A stretch of DNA of 64,000 nucleotides, from the NCBI GenBank assembly GCA_038380795.1, contig CM076269.1, forward strand, positions 744,001 to 808,000. The letters are read 5' to 3'. The translations under genes and the position numbers were made by a program. Shown piece after piece: positions 1 to 12,700 of the stretch. Origin of the DNA: Pyrocephalus nanus (taxonomy: Eukaryota; Chordata; Aves; Passeriformes; Tyrannidae). Within the stretch, counting starts at the first letter, position 1. The number at the start of each line of letters is the position of its first letter. Below the pieces are notes generated by a model, which was not told the origin of the DNA, searched no databases, and saw nothing but the letters and a program-made list of their open reading frames with translations.

Positions 1-548
1 ATTTCACGTGATTAGAGGAGAATGCTAAAGTACAAAAGCCTTTCTTCCAATGGTATTTTGGCCCTCATTACCTGTAGCATCATATCAACTACTTTTTTTA
101 AAAGTATGTTAGATACAAATTATTAGGTTTTTATTTACTTGCAGTTCTATTCCTTCCAAGTGAGTGTAGCACTGCAGGAATAGGTTTGCTGTCAGGTTCT
201 AATTTAATCACATAATAAATTAATTTATCCCAGAGTTGCTGAAATGAAATGAATTTTTGCCTTGAATATTCTATTAAACCTGTCTCCTGGCTTTATTGCT
301 CAAAAATGTCATTCAAGCAAACACTTATAAATGAAGGTGTTAATTTTGTTTTCATTTAGACTTAAAAGTGCATCTTGTGTCCATGAATGGAGCCTTAGTG
401 CAGCAGCTCACAGTGACAGGCTAGTTCTGTGGAACAGATGATGCACTAGAAATGTCACCCACCGTGGCAAACAGAGAACTCAGAAAGGCAGAGGGTTCCC
501 AGGGGTGCTGGGAGGGGTCTGGCTGTGCCAGCTCTCCTGGAGCAGCCA
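1..548. other. Unique AT-rich sequence left of the first minisatellite
   Basis: No open frame, repeat or RNA gene that I recognise. The first 360 bases are AT-rich; composition shifts towards GC from about 480, just before the tandem array, as often seen around minisatellites. Confidence 0.6.
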
Positions 549-963
549 GAGCTGGGCTGGGGGCACCGAGCTGGGCTGGGGGCACCGAGCTGGGCTGGGG
601 GCACCGAGCTGGGCTGGGGGCACCGAGCTGGGCTGGGGGCACCGAGCTGGGCTGGGGGCACCGAGCTGGGCTGGGGGCACCGAGCTGGGCTGGGGGCACC
701 GAGCTGGGCTGGGGGCACCGAGCTGGGCTGGGGGCACCGAGCTGGGCTGGGGGCACCGAGCTGGGCTGGGGGCACCGAGCTGGGCTGGGGGCACCGAGCT
801 GGGCTGGGGGCACCGAGCTGGGCTGGGGGCACCGAGCTGGGCTGGGGGCACCGAGCTGGGCTGGGGGCACCGAGCTGGGCTGGGGGCACCGAGCTGGGCT
901 GGGGGCACCGAGCTGGGCTGGGGGCACCGAGCTGGGCTGGGGGCACCGAGCTGGGCTGGGGGC
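549..963 (+). repeat. 19-bp G-rich minisatellite, about 21.8 copies
   Basis: The unit is GAGCTGGGCTGGGGGCACC. Unit starts fall at 549, 568, 587 and so on to 948, giving 21 full copies and a partial 22nd that runs into unique sequence after 963. By eye every full copy is identical, which implies recent expansion or continual homogenisation. The plus strand is G-rich: each unit has a run of 3 and a run of 5 guanines separated by CT, then a 9-base loop to the next unit, so two neighbouring units supply the four G-runs of a possible G-quadruplex. Each unit carries one CpG, making this a local CpG cluster in CpG-poor DNA. Because 19 is not divisible by 3 and the unit has no stop codon in any frame, long open frames appear on both strands; these are not genes. 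Confidence 0.97.
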
Positions 964-3900
964 TGCTCAGCACCCACACCCCTCACAGAAACAGCAGAGT
1001 GCCAGCTCCTTTTGCCAGCACAAGATAAGGGTTTGTTATTACTGCAGCTCTGCTGGAATGCTTTTCTTTCCTTCTTCCTTAACAGTCTAAAATGTTTCAG
1101 GATCTGGTTTAAAACTTATTTAAGTTTTGCAGCGGGGGATACCACCTGTGTCTCTCTGCTTCTTCTGGCAGAGCCTTTCTCACTCAGCTGTTCAAAAGGT
1201 CCAAAAATACGTGGGTTCTTCCCCTTTTTGCTTGTCAATCAGAGGAAAAAAGGATTAGTAAACAGTAACTTCTGCTGTCAGAACTGGAATTTGAATCTCA
1301 CATTGGTTGCTAAAGTAAGTTTCAAATCTGTATTTTGGGTAGTAGCAAGTTTCTTGGTAGTTAAACCTGCAGTAATACGAGAAAATACTTCAAACAACTG
1401 TTATAAACTTCTCTAACTTTGCAGTAAATGCCTTCATTATCTGATGCAGAAAGTCAGTCTGCATTACAGTAAATGACTGATTTCTTGCTCCAGCTGGACT
1501 CTGTTTTCTGTGTGAGAAGGTAGCTTGCCAGGCAGCTGGAGCAGGGAGAAGCCTTGGGAAGCTGTTCTTCCTTGTGGATGTGACTGTGCTTACCTAAGAG
1601 TGTCCCTGCCATGGCCTGTTTGCCTTTGGAACAGAACCACTCTGCTCTTCCAGAGGAGCTGGGAGAGGAGGAGCCTCACAAATCCATTTCTAATCCAGAT
1701 GTGTGCTTAGTGCAGGTTACAAGGTCTGAACACTTGGGCACAACATGACCCAGTTTGTATTTGTTTCAGAAAGCATGATTTTTTACTCTCAGCAACCTGG
1801 GCTACATGTGAGGTGTTTCAGGCTTGGGGGGCATCTCTGTAAATGTGACCTCACTCATTTGTCTGATTGCAAACCAACAGAGACAACAGGGTGATGCTAT
1901 TGATCACTTGAACCTATGTTTAAGGACTGCATTTAAATTACATAGTCTTTTCTCAACAAGACAATTCTTGTGTCTGGCACTGAGTGAATATATGAGCAGG
2001 TAGAGATGATGTACAATGGTTTCACTGGTGTAGGCATGGACATAATGTAAATTTTGTTTTCTTTCAAGTTCCTGTAACTGTAATTTGTGAGGCTATAAAA
2101 ATTTGTTCTAAATTAGGTCAGTAGTGTGGAGTCAACAGTTCACTGACTCCAAATTCAGCCTGGACTGAGCATGGGGTATAATACCAATTTGCACAGAGAG
2201 GTTTTAAATGTATGGTTGATCTTACTGACCTTTGTGTTTGCAACTTTAAAATCTTTTCCTACCTTCAGCGCACAGACACAAAAGAATAGAACACATACTG
2301 TTAACCAAAACAGATGGACAAGAATTGAACAGACTTATTCTGATATGTTTTATCCCTTCCAAACAAGCTTTGAATTGACTTGCCAAACAATTCTTGGGGG
2401 TGTGTTCAGAAAACTGAAATTAGGTTTCCATCTACTTCCAAGAGTGTATTTTTTTTCTCCCTCTTCTGTATTGGAAAGCTCCTGCACTAAACTGAAGACA
2501 CGTCAGGAGCTGCCATTCTGTAACTGCTGTAAGGGAAAACTGATGGAATACCTGTGTTTATGTCAAGCACTAGAGTGCATATGTGAAATAGTTAAAATTC
2601 ATTGTAGATACAGCAAGTTTTGTATTTGGTAATCCTTGCACAGAGATATGGTTTGGATACACATATGGGAGTGGAGACAGAGCCTCCTGTTCAGTGGATT
2701 TTTATCACCCACCTCCTTTCTTTATTCCTCTAAATGGAGCAAATGTTCCCTTACCTGGCAGGTAGCAGTCAGGAGGTTCACCACTTCTATCAAGTTAGAG
2801 AACAAGATGCTTTCAGTGAATTTTACAGTACGTGCACATAACCTGCTTTTCTGTTAATTTGGGACAGGAAAGGTAATCAGAATTCAAATTTGCCAAAACT
2901 CACTGTTGGGACTTGCACTTAAAAGCCCTAAAACTTCCCTGCACCTCTGCAGTTCTGCCTTTAAAATGCTTGGCAAGTTTAATCACCAGGTGGAATTGGT
3001 TTTGCAGCTCAGATGGGACCAACGCGTGGCTGCAGCTTCTTGTCAGCCCTCCCTGGGAGAGCTCTGTGAGCTCTGAGTTTTAGCAGGGTGGAAAATACCC
3101 AAGTGTGGCTGAACTGGAAGCCTCCAAGTTGTTGTGTCCTAAGTGCACGTAACTCAGATAGTTCAGCTGTAAATAAACTGATGTAGTGAGCTCAGTTCCT
3201 CAGTCTGTGCGGAATGTGGATAACAAAATGATCAGATATCTTGATCTGTTTGTAGCAACAAAGTAGATTTCCCGTAACATCTTGTTCTGTGCTTGTTTAC
3301 TGTACTTCCCATTTTCTAAAGAGGATAGACCTCCTTGAAAATGGTACAGCCTTTCAGGAAAATATATCTTACTTGAGATATGATAAACTTTTTCGGCTTT
3401 AGACTATTTGAGGTCATTATTAATTGTCCCTTTGGTAGTTTACTGAAACAGTTGGAAGCATAAACATCGGCATTTTCCAGTAACTTTTAGTAGCTGGCTT
3501 GTCTAACACTCTTTTTCATCCTTTCCCCCCAAGTGAACAAAGAGAATACTATTTGGACAAGCCCTGATAAATCAATACCTTAGTGCAGTTAGTTACACTT
3601 ATTTAGTGCAGTTAATATTAAGAGCTTGTAGGAGTTTCTTTGTATTTACTTCTTTATTCCCCCATCAGCCATTAAAGAACATTCTCATTTTCCACATGAA
3701 AGCTTCAGGAGCAATTTCGCAGCACAGACCCAACAAACCGAACACCACAAGATTAACTGACTGTACCACCTTGCATTGCTAGTTTGGCTCTGCCTGTAGC
3801 ATCTAAATTTGCACTACCCTTCTGAACAAACATAAACAATTTAACTACATCCCAAATGCTTCATAGAGAAAATCTGTTCAATGTCTTGCATTTCTAGATT

Positions 3901-6900
3901 GCACATTCAAAGTAATTTCTCTTAAATTAAATGTCGTTTGGTTGTATTAGAATAATCAGAACAACTTCAGATTTTAATAAAGTTATTTTAGACTGAAACT
4001 ATTGAGATGGGTTAAAAAAACCCAACCCCAAATATGAATTCTCAAGGCACAGATAATGGAGGTAGTAGCATTATAAGCACATAATAGCACATAATAATAT
4101 CCAAGCATGCTGTATTTTTCAGCCCTGCTAAAATACAAACTGGCTTGGAAATTTTGAAACTGGTAAATTAAATAGGAAACAAAATCTTGCATGTGGTTTC
4201 ATGTCAAACCATGATTGTCTCTAAGTCCCCACAAGAAGGCATTCCATTCAGAAAACCCACTTCTTTTTAATGTACTCAAATACTGTAAATGTAAACAGTG
4301 CCTGAAATGTTATTCATTGTGGGGAAACTTTCATCAGATGGTTGAGATAAGTACAATATATCTTTTTCTTCCAGAGAATCATTTTCAATTTAGTACAAGA
4401 TCAAAGCTGGAGCAGCTACTCAACCTTCCTAACTTCATTTCATGAAATAACAGCTTGACTCATAATTACCTTTTCAAAGCACTTGTCCTTGTGTTGCCAT
4501 TTCTTAGGCCTGCTCTTTAGGTGGAACAAATGGGTTTAAATACAAGAGTATTGCACTCATTATTTTAAATCCCACTTTGCTATTTGAGTAGGACTGGAGA
4601 GTTATATTTTCTAATGGCCATTTTGTTTGTTTCCAGATTTTCCATGAATTTACCAGTCTCTTCCTTGAACTGCGTGTTTTTCTACCCTTCCTACCAAGGC
4701 TTCTCTTTTTTGAGTTAGCTGTTGTGATTTCTGACACTGCATTAGTGTTTTTTGCTCGTGCTGTGCTGCTTTGGCACTGGCAGGGTTCAGTTCAGGGGAA
4801 TGCTGGGAAGCCTTCATTAGGGGGGTGTGATACTCAGGCTCTGGGAATTCGGCCAGGGGGAATGGGAAAAGGTATTGGAAGGCCAATTCTTAATAAAGCA
4901 CATTGCCAGCAACGTAGTGGTTATCCTTCTGGCCTGAGTGACATCCTAGGAAGGATATGGCAGTAATCAAAGGATCAAGGAGTAATCATCCTACAGCACT
5001 GTTTTAACTGACTAAACAGCTTGCTGGAGCTAAACTTATTAGTAACCTGATAAGCATGTAGGTAACTAATTGTAGCTACTTAATTATGAAATGTAAACAT
5101 TAGAATTTGTCTCATAGTTATCTTTTAAACTGAAGGGATTTCTCTCATCAACATGGGACTGAGTGGAAGGAAAAAACCCCTTTATAATCCACTATCTGTA
5201 TTTGTGTATAATTTTATCTGATTTAATCTCATACTAAACACTGATACTGCTTATGCTGAAACCCAGTTACTTAAAAACACTTTCTTCAAAAGCTATAGCA
5301 AACACATCTCAAAGTTTTCCACTTTCCCTCGGCACTCTTGGCTGTTTCTGCAGCCCACTCATATCTGGGATGCTTCTGGTTGTGCCCTCTGTTTCACCAC
5401 AGTTGGCTATAGGTTAAGAAGAAAGTGGTTGGGTTTTTTATTTTATTGCAGATGTGATTTCTTCTCTTATCTAACAAAACTGTCTGGGTACGTGCAGAAA
5501 CCATACTAATGAAAGCCTGTGTGTTACCATTTTTTATATTCTGTTAAATGGGATTACCTGGGACAGCATTAAGTTCCTCTCTCCTTTTCCATGGTACTCG
5601 GTGTCTGCAGATGTCTCTCAGTAGCTATCCACAGGAATTCCAGCTTCTGGTTTGGTTTTACAAAACAAATGCAAATCTTCTTAAAGGGCAGCTCTGAAAG
5701 AACAAAGTTGTTTGACTCACACTTTTCCCCTTCATCCTGAGCTTTCTGCTCCTGATGGCTCAGTTGCCTCTCCGAGCTTTACCCTGCTCTCTGATTGCTG
5801 TTCTGGCATCTGCAGAGAGCAGTGACTTTATGGCTTTTGACTCATGGCCTGTCTGTCTTTTTAACAAAGACAACATCAGCTAAAATTGGTCTTCTGGCCA
5901 TTTGGTTTTTTCATCTGCTTGGCAAAATAGCCAATACAACAGATTCAGGTTCCTGTGACTCTTAGCAGAAATATGTGTATGCTTGTTTACTGGTTGTTAA
6001 ATAATCTTGGTTGGATTTTGTATGGGACTGCTTTATTCATGGGTCTTTAATAAAGTCTAATACTAATACATCTATTTATATATTTGCCGAGACAGATATT
6101 TAGAATATCTACATTTAGATCATTGAACATCATGCCCAATACTCCAAAATGCAGCGTGCTGAGTCCCTTTGCAATGGTGTTTCTAAGGACCAAGTCAGTG
6201 GAGAATGTGCTGTCAGGAGTGGATGTGCTGTTTGTTTTCTATAGGAGATTATGATTTGTGATTCAGAAGTGCTCAGAGGACTTTATTATCACCTATGTGT
6301 ATATCTGCTGGGTTTTCTAGTTTGATAATTACTGTATAATGCTGATTCTTTAAAGGCCTAAAATAATGCCTCATGAAGGGTTACAAAGCTTGATTCTGTG
6401 GGAATTATAACGGAAAAAGCATAAACTAGATATTATTACTATGTAGCAGTATGCATAATTCTATGTCCTAGTGAAAATGTGGAATGCCAAGGGAGGGGGA
6501 AGAGGGAGGGAATGCCATGAATGGCTGAATCAGAACCATAACTTCTGTTTTGAGAAACCGTGGACTCTCTTTATGAGGAAGCCCCTGGAAGTTTTTGGAG
6601 GCTTACATACTGCAAGTCAGATGCATCTTGAGAGCAAATATCTGCCCTACCTGCTGGGGGTCTCTATCCTGTGCCAGGGAAAGGCTTCCTGTGCCCACAC
6701 CTCAGGCACAGGAGTGAGGGACTCAACTGCTCCAGCCTGTACAGACCATCCCAGTACAGCAGTGTCTGAGCTGGGCTGAGGCAGCACTGAGCAGGGAAGC
6801 AGTTCTGCTCTCCAGGGAGATGCAGCAGCGTGTGAGTGTTCAGTTCTGATGCCAAGAATGTAAATATTTTTGGATGATGGTATACAATATGACCTCATTC

Positions 6901-7396
6901 CCTGGATTCTATCCCCATGCATTTTGCACAAGGAATGCATAGTTTTCAAGCACTCACACTGAGATGAACCCCATTTTCCATGTTTCAAGTACTGGCACTG
7001 AAGTGAGACACAGCAAAATATTTTGTACTGGGAAGTGTCATGTGTTGAGGATTAGACCATTGACATGTAAGTGAGACATACCCAATTCCTTTAGACTTTT
7101 TTATCCTAAAGCATTATCCCCACACGTTCCTTCTTCCCGAGAAATGAAGTGTTTAAATTCTGATGCATTGTCATACACCTCTCCAAGTGTTTTATGATTT
7201 TCAAGGATGGATTGTAAAACTTTGAACCGTGGGTGTAGTGCCTGATTCTCTGGGAGATGAGGAAGTATTGTTGCTGTACTTCCACACTGCAGATGCAGAG
7301 TAAAAAACGCACTGTAAATGAAGGCAGTGAAGGCAACTAAGCTTAAAGGCTGCACAAGAATAAATAATCAGTTTAATAAATATTTTTATTGCCTGA
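964..7396. other. Unique non-coding DNA, no recognised gene or repeat
   Basis: About 6.4 kb of AT-rich single-copy-looking sequence. The longest non-repeat open frame (2171-2632, plus, 153 codons) has the composition of a chance frame and no recognisable domain. Small local features are an 11-base direct repeat TAGTGCAGTTA at about 3583 and 3605, and moderately GC-rich patches near 4780-4870 and 6640-6830. No CpG island, promoter or splice-site-bounded exon could be defended. Confidence 0.5.
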
Positions 7397-7423
7397 TATT
7401 TTGCATTATGCTAATGCAAAATA
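7397..7423. repeat. Near-perfect palindrome with two octamer-like half-sites
   Basis: Arms of 12 bases (7397-7408 and 7412-7423) are exact reverse complements around a 3-base spacer TGC. Each arm contains TTTTGCATTA or its complement, close to the POU octamer (ATGCAAAT) and to C/EBP-type TTGCA half-sites. It lies in a very AT-rich stretch (7360-7470). The pairing is directly visible; a regulatory role is inference. A closely related inverted repeat lies at 9021-9053. Confidence 0.85.
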
Positions 7424-9020
7424 ATCACATCATGTAGGAGTCATGGCCCTTTAAAATAATTTTAGTGTTTTCTGCAGATGTGTGTCCCTTTGATGAATGG
7501 AACTGAGTACCAAAGGAGTTAAACAAAACTGGGCAGGAAAATGGGCCTCAGTGTGAACACAGGGGCAGAGCTAGCACGTGCTTATTGGATATATTTGATA
7601 TGTAAGTCCCAGCAAGAGCTGGAATAGGCAGTGGATGAGGCTCGGAGCACAAAGGTGTATTGGGTGGGAGGGAGGGTGCACAGACAGCCCCCAGACTTCT
7701 GGATCTGAGCCTGGAAGTCCTCTTTACCATGGCAATCTCGACATCATTCTGGTTCTGTCATAATGAGCTGTTCAATGAGGTACATCCCTCCTTTCCTTTC
7801 CTTTCCTCCCTACTCTTGGAAAGCAAGGACAGTGCGAGTCAGTGCTGTCCTCATAGCACGGATTCATTTGTCTGTCCGTGCAGAAGTAGCAGATGGCTCC
7901 CCAGGACGCCTTTGGGGGCTCACTTACTCCAGTGCCATGGAGATGAGTTAGTTCCATGATGCCATCTCAGCTCCTTGTTTCTGCTCCCTCAGTTGCATCA
8001 GCAGCAGCTAAAAGGCTGTTTGAAGGGAGATAGATGGCCCATGTGAGAAACTGCTGTTGCTGCACCAGGGACACTGAAGGACTGACTAGAGAAGATCGTG
8101 TCTGATATAAATGGGAGGAGTGACGTGCATTTGGTGATTAAAATCTCACACAGAGTATGGCAGAAGTTTAGGGACTCCTGCACTCTAATGAACTTGCTTT
8201 CAGAACTTTGCTGAAAGCAGCTGTTTACTGAGGATATCAGCTGCAGGGTCAAACAGAGCTGATTATTGCCAGCCCCAAACTAGGATTCTCAATAACTTTG
8301 CTGAGCACCTGTTGTTTAACCCTAAATGACATTTATTAAGTTTGTGCAGACAATGGACTGACAGAGTCACTTCCTCCTTATTAAAAGTGCCTTTTTATAA
8401 TCTTGCATCATCTCAGTGCTTTATTTAAAACTGAAATCAATATTCATGGTGCAGAGGCCTTTCTTCCCTACCTCTTTCATAAATCTCTTAAGTACTCCTT
8501 AGTTTTCAAGTACCTTCCTTCAGTGCAGACAGCCAATATAATACATCTCTGACAAGACAGGCTCGGAGAAATTGCTTAAAGTTCTTCAAACTCTGAGGAA
8601 GAACCAGCGTTGCCATACTGGTTTTGCATCTTCCCAAAAGGGGATTTCTGTCTCGTGTTTTAAAATAAACACTTACTGAAAAAAGTGGCTGTGCTGCAGT
8701 GTATGGTATAATATTAAAGGAAAACAATAGGCAGTGTTTATCCTTGTGTACATTAGTGATCTACTTACTGTCATTGTAGGCTCTTGCTACCAAGTAATTA
8801 CAGAACTAATTACTGGAACAATATCTTGAATATAATATAATGGGGATTTCAGCAGCGAAGTGAGAATAAATTAAAGATTAAGCAAGACTTATTTTAATCA
8901 TGTGTGCTGCCCAAAGAATGCTCCATGTCAGATGCATCGATTTAAACCCTGCACAAAACAGTGGAATAATGTCCTCTTGTAAAAAGCCAAAGCCAGTGAA
9001 ATATTCTGAAATATACTTTG
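7424..9020. other. Unique non-coding DNA
   Basis: Short chance open frames only. There is a CTTTC/CTTTCC microsatellite-like patch near 7793-7812. The 8800-8940 stretch has the AT-rich, low-repeat texture typical of conserved non-coding sequence, but conservation cannot be judged from one genome. Confidence 0.45.
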
Positions 9021-9053
9021 CTTTTGCATTATCCTAAAATTGTAATGCAAAAG
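9021..9053. repeat. Inverted repeat sharing arms with the 7.4-kb palindrome
   Basis: Arms CTTTTGCATTA (9021-9031) and TAATGCAAAAG (9043-9053) are exact complements separated by 11 bases. The inner ten bases of each arm are the same as in the palindrome at 7397-7423. Flanks of the two sites do not look alike, so this is not an obvious duplication. Confidence 0.85.
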
Positions 9054-9088
9054 AACCCAGTTTCTGATGGTTTACTTTGGGGGGTTTT

Positions 9089-9123
9089 TTATACTTTTTT
9101 TGCTCTTTTTTTTTTTTTTTTAA
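9089..9123 (+). repeat. T-rich homopolymer tract
   Basis: Two runs of T interrupted by GCTC, the longer one about 18 bases. It could be a simple poly(T) tract or the complement of a decayed retroposon tail; no element body is recognisable beside it. Confidence 0.8.
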
Positions 9124-9629
9124 ATTATTAATAAAACCAGGTATATGAACAGCCATAAGCTACAGGGAGTTCTTTATGCATATGTGTAGAAGTTAGGGGA
9201 TGAAATAGGTATTACTTTAAATTGTATACATTTGGGTTAATCACTAAAAATAAAATGAGAAAGAAATGATGGCATTCCATATGGAGAAAATGAAAACCCT
9301 TAGACCTAGAACGCTCTGCAATGAGTCAAACTGAGCTACAAGACCACAGGACTGCAGTAAGACCGTGCTGTAGATGACCACAAAGCAGGGCTGGGGAAAC
9401 ACAACATATCCTGTGATAAGGAATTCATGTGTGGGTAATAACACTGGGGTGAAGGCTGAAAACACCTCCACGTTAATAACTGGAAATCTTTGAAACACTA
9501 TGGAAATAAGGGCTATTGCAGATGGCTGCTTGCTGCATCATATCAGGAACAGCTTAAGCACAAATCTGGCTGTAGCAAAGCCAATGCAAATACCAACCTG
9601 AGTAAATAAGTAGCTGGTACACAAACATC

Positions 9630-9715
9630 TGCCTGATCTGGGAATTGAACCAGTGACTACCAAAAAGAGAGGTGTGGTCTCAGCAGCTCCAGTTGTAAAG
9701 GGAGACTGAGGATCA
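9630..9715 (-). mobile_element. Possible tRNA-derived SINE head
   Basis: On the minus strand the sequence GGTTCAATTCC (complement of about 9642-9652) matches the RNA polymerase III B-box consensus GGTTCGANTCC with one difference. A weak A-box-like stretch lies upstream on that strand. The T-arm cannot form a normal 5-bp stem with a 7-base loop, so this is not a functional tRNA. An old tRNA-derived SINE is the most likely reading, but a chance B-box match is possible. Confidence 0.3.
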
Positions 9716-12700
9716 ACCTTGGGGATCAACCTTAGCCCAGAGACTGAAACAGGCAAAAATGCCCATAAAATTAGCCAAGGAAGTCGATATTTTCTATTTA
9801 TGCACTTACTACATTTCCACAAACTGGGATGGGGTGGGATCCTTAGGAAGAGTGAGGTTTTTGGGGCATAATAGTGCTGAAGTCAACTGTGTTTAAGAGA
9901 CTAAGTACAGTGTTTGGGCTCCACTTCTGTAAAGACTTTCTGCTTCTGATTCCCTTGACTGCAGCTGCTCAATTAATAACTTCCAGTGGCATCTCCTACC
10001 TTTGCAAAAAGAAGTGTAAACTTTACAGAGACATTAAGGAAGTCTAAGTCTATCCTAAAGCTGGTACATAATTGTAGGGATTTGGATGAGAATATGAAAT
10101 GTGGTGAAGGGTTTCATTTCTTTGAAATACAAAGATGACAGAACAGGTGAAACACAGGAAAGGGGGAAGGAAAATGAGAAATAAATTAAAAGGCAGTGAA
10201 AGCAGCCAGTCAGGTCACAGGCTGTAGACAAAAGATTTCTCCTTGTACTTTGCTATAAAGCATTGGTAAAAGAACAGTTGCAGAGAAGAAAATGAAGAAG
10301 TACTTGCTGGGCCTCCTGCACTTTGCTCTTAAAGGAATTTGTGATAGTTTTTGGTAGAAAAGACAGATAGAAGTAAACCATCCTATCAGAAGGGCAGAGC
10401 ACTTTTGCTGTATAAACAAACAGTACAGCTCATATTTTCTGGTACTCTGCCCAAGACATTTTGTATTGAACGCTGAATATGAGATGTGGCCCATTACAAC
10501 AAGCCAATTATCTTACTGAAAAACTCACCATAAAATGTGTTGTTGGGAGAGAGCACGTGTCACATTAACTCTGAATCTTAAGGCACAACAGGAAAACATT
10601 GAGTAGACATGAGTTTATATAGAAAAATACTTAAACCACTGTGTACCCAAGAATGTCACTATTATAAAACATTGTCAGCATCTCCCTAATACATTTTACT
10701 GTGTATTTCTTGTTATTTTTCTTTACTGCAACAATTTACAGGTAGGCAGGAGCAATTATAAGAATTGTTATTTTATTCTCCGTGCATTGACGTAAATAAT
10801 ATGAATGTAAATCACATACAGATTTGGAGTTCAGTGTGACAGACTTCCTTCTTTCTGCTTTGTAAGACTTTGGATAGACGGGAAGAAAAAACCAATATTG
10901 CTTTTGATCATGTGTCATAAATAGTGCATTAAATACAATGTGACATTCTTAAGGGAAAAGTATTTGAAATCAGCATACATCAAAATATATTTGAACAAAG
11001 TGTTAACTTAGCCATTTGGATTTCTGCTTGATAAACTTTTTTAAGAGCTCTCTAATACAAGCTCTTTGCCTCAATTTCCCTGTAGTTAGTACTTGTGAAT
11101 CACCTTCTTTCATTTCCTCATGTTGAAATTCAATAACATTCAGTACTATTGGTTTTTTTATTGATTAGAGGTAACTACCCAGATATATCAGCCATCGTGG
11201 CATAAAAGAGAGGTGATAAAAGTTTAAGGCAAAAATGTGTTCTCTGCAAACTGTGCCCTTGACCTAAAAGTATTTAAATTTTTATAATACCTGATGCAAT
11301 CCTTTTTGGAAAAATAGATATTGCAGGTGTAGAAACCTTCTTTCTTCATTTGCTGTCCAAGTGTTTTGGTTTTATGTTTGTTTGGTTTGGTTGTTTTTGT
11401 TTTGTTTGTTTGTTCAGATTTTTTATTTATTATTATTTACAGCCTTGAAAATAGAGTTTGCACTTCTAAACTTGCCAGACAATTGTAACACAGCTTTTGT
11501 GACTCCTTTTGTACAGGCAACAATTGCGTTCAGGTGGTTACTAAGAATAATTTTATCCAGAATTGACTTAGAAATTAGAATTTAAATAGCTGGGGAATTA
11601 CAGGAGAGGATATAGCATTTCCATGTAAACTGATGTAATAAAAATCAACCCCCTACTAATTATTAGAAGTTACTAGACAATGAATAGTGTACCAGAGCCT
11701 AGAAATACATTTCTGCTGATCCCAGACCTCTTCATGCTAAGTTAGTGCACAGCCACTCATCTGTATTGCCTGTCTAAGACTGAAATATTTGGTGGGAGTG
11801 AGAAAGAGACAGTGAGCAAAGTGGCCCAAAATGGCAATGAAGGTGATTAAGGACCTGGTTCTACCTGCAGACAGGACACAAGGAAAGAAAAAGGAAACCT
11901 GTGATAGTTGAGGAAGAAAATGAATGAGAAGATCCACGGTAGAGGTTTGTGCAGACTGATGGTGTGACTGATGAGGAGGTACACGGTGTGCTCGTGTTTG
12001 GGCTTTGCAGTGCTGAAAGAACATGCCTTAAAAATAAATACAAGTATTTACAAAGTTATACCTTTTCTGCATGGTGGAAAATGAGTCATGATGTGTAATT
12101 AAATTCAAGAGCTTAATGGCTTTGGGTTTTGGTTTGTTTGTCCGTACGTCTTAAAAACTCCGTTAATGCGGATTTTCACCTTCATATGGTGGGAGGGGAG
12201 GGGGGGGGAGAATTAGAATGGAAATAATAATTCTGTCTGATCCACTGGAAAACAAACTGCTTTTCTGATCAGGTGTGGAGTAATACAGAACAGTGAAAGA
12301 ACTGCAAACTGTGTTAAGTTGGAAGGTAGACCGGTTCTGTTATTGTACTTTTTTTATATTTGGCACCTGTGTTACCCTTGTTTTTTCCACATTAAGGAAC
12401 TGGAACAAGAAAGAGCTCACATCAGCTTGGTGTCTGAGAAACACTAAGCAGTCAGGGGCTGGCATGTGACCAGGACTCCCATTATTTGTGGGCTGACATC
12501 TGTAACCTTTGCTTCAGACTTCTCCTCTGTGTGATGAGTTTTGCAGCCCTGCCCAGGGGCCTTGACAGCTGGCTCTGTGCAGGGAGGGGCACTGTGGTTC
12601 AGTCCACCCTGCACCATGGGCTCATCTCCATCAGAGCCCCCCTGCCTGCAACACTGAGTGTTTTATTTCAGGAGCAGCATCTATGCTGGTCAGGGGGCTG

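Noticed and set aside
505..1416. 303-codon plus-strand open frame, and further frames on both strands at 421-1090
   Set aside because: They are made by a 19-bp tandem repeat lacking stops in any frame; the same peptide appears in every frame and the tail is ordinary non-coding sequence.
2171..2632. 153-codon plus-strand frame with a hydrophobic start resembling a signal peptide
   Set aside because: No family resemblance, no splice or promoter context; likely chance.
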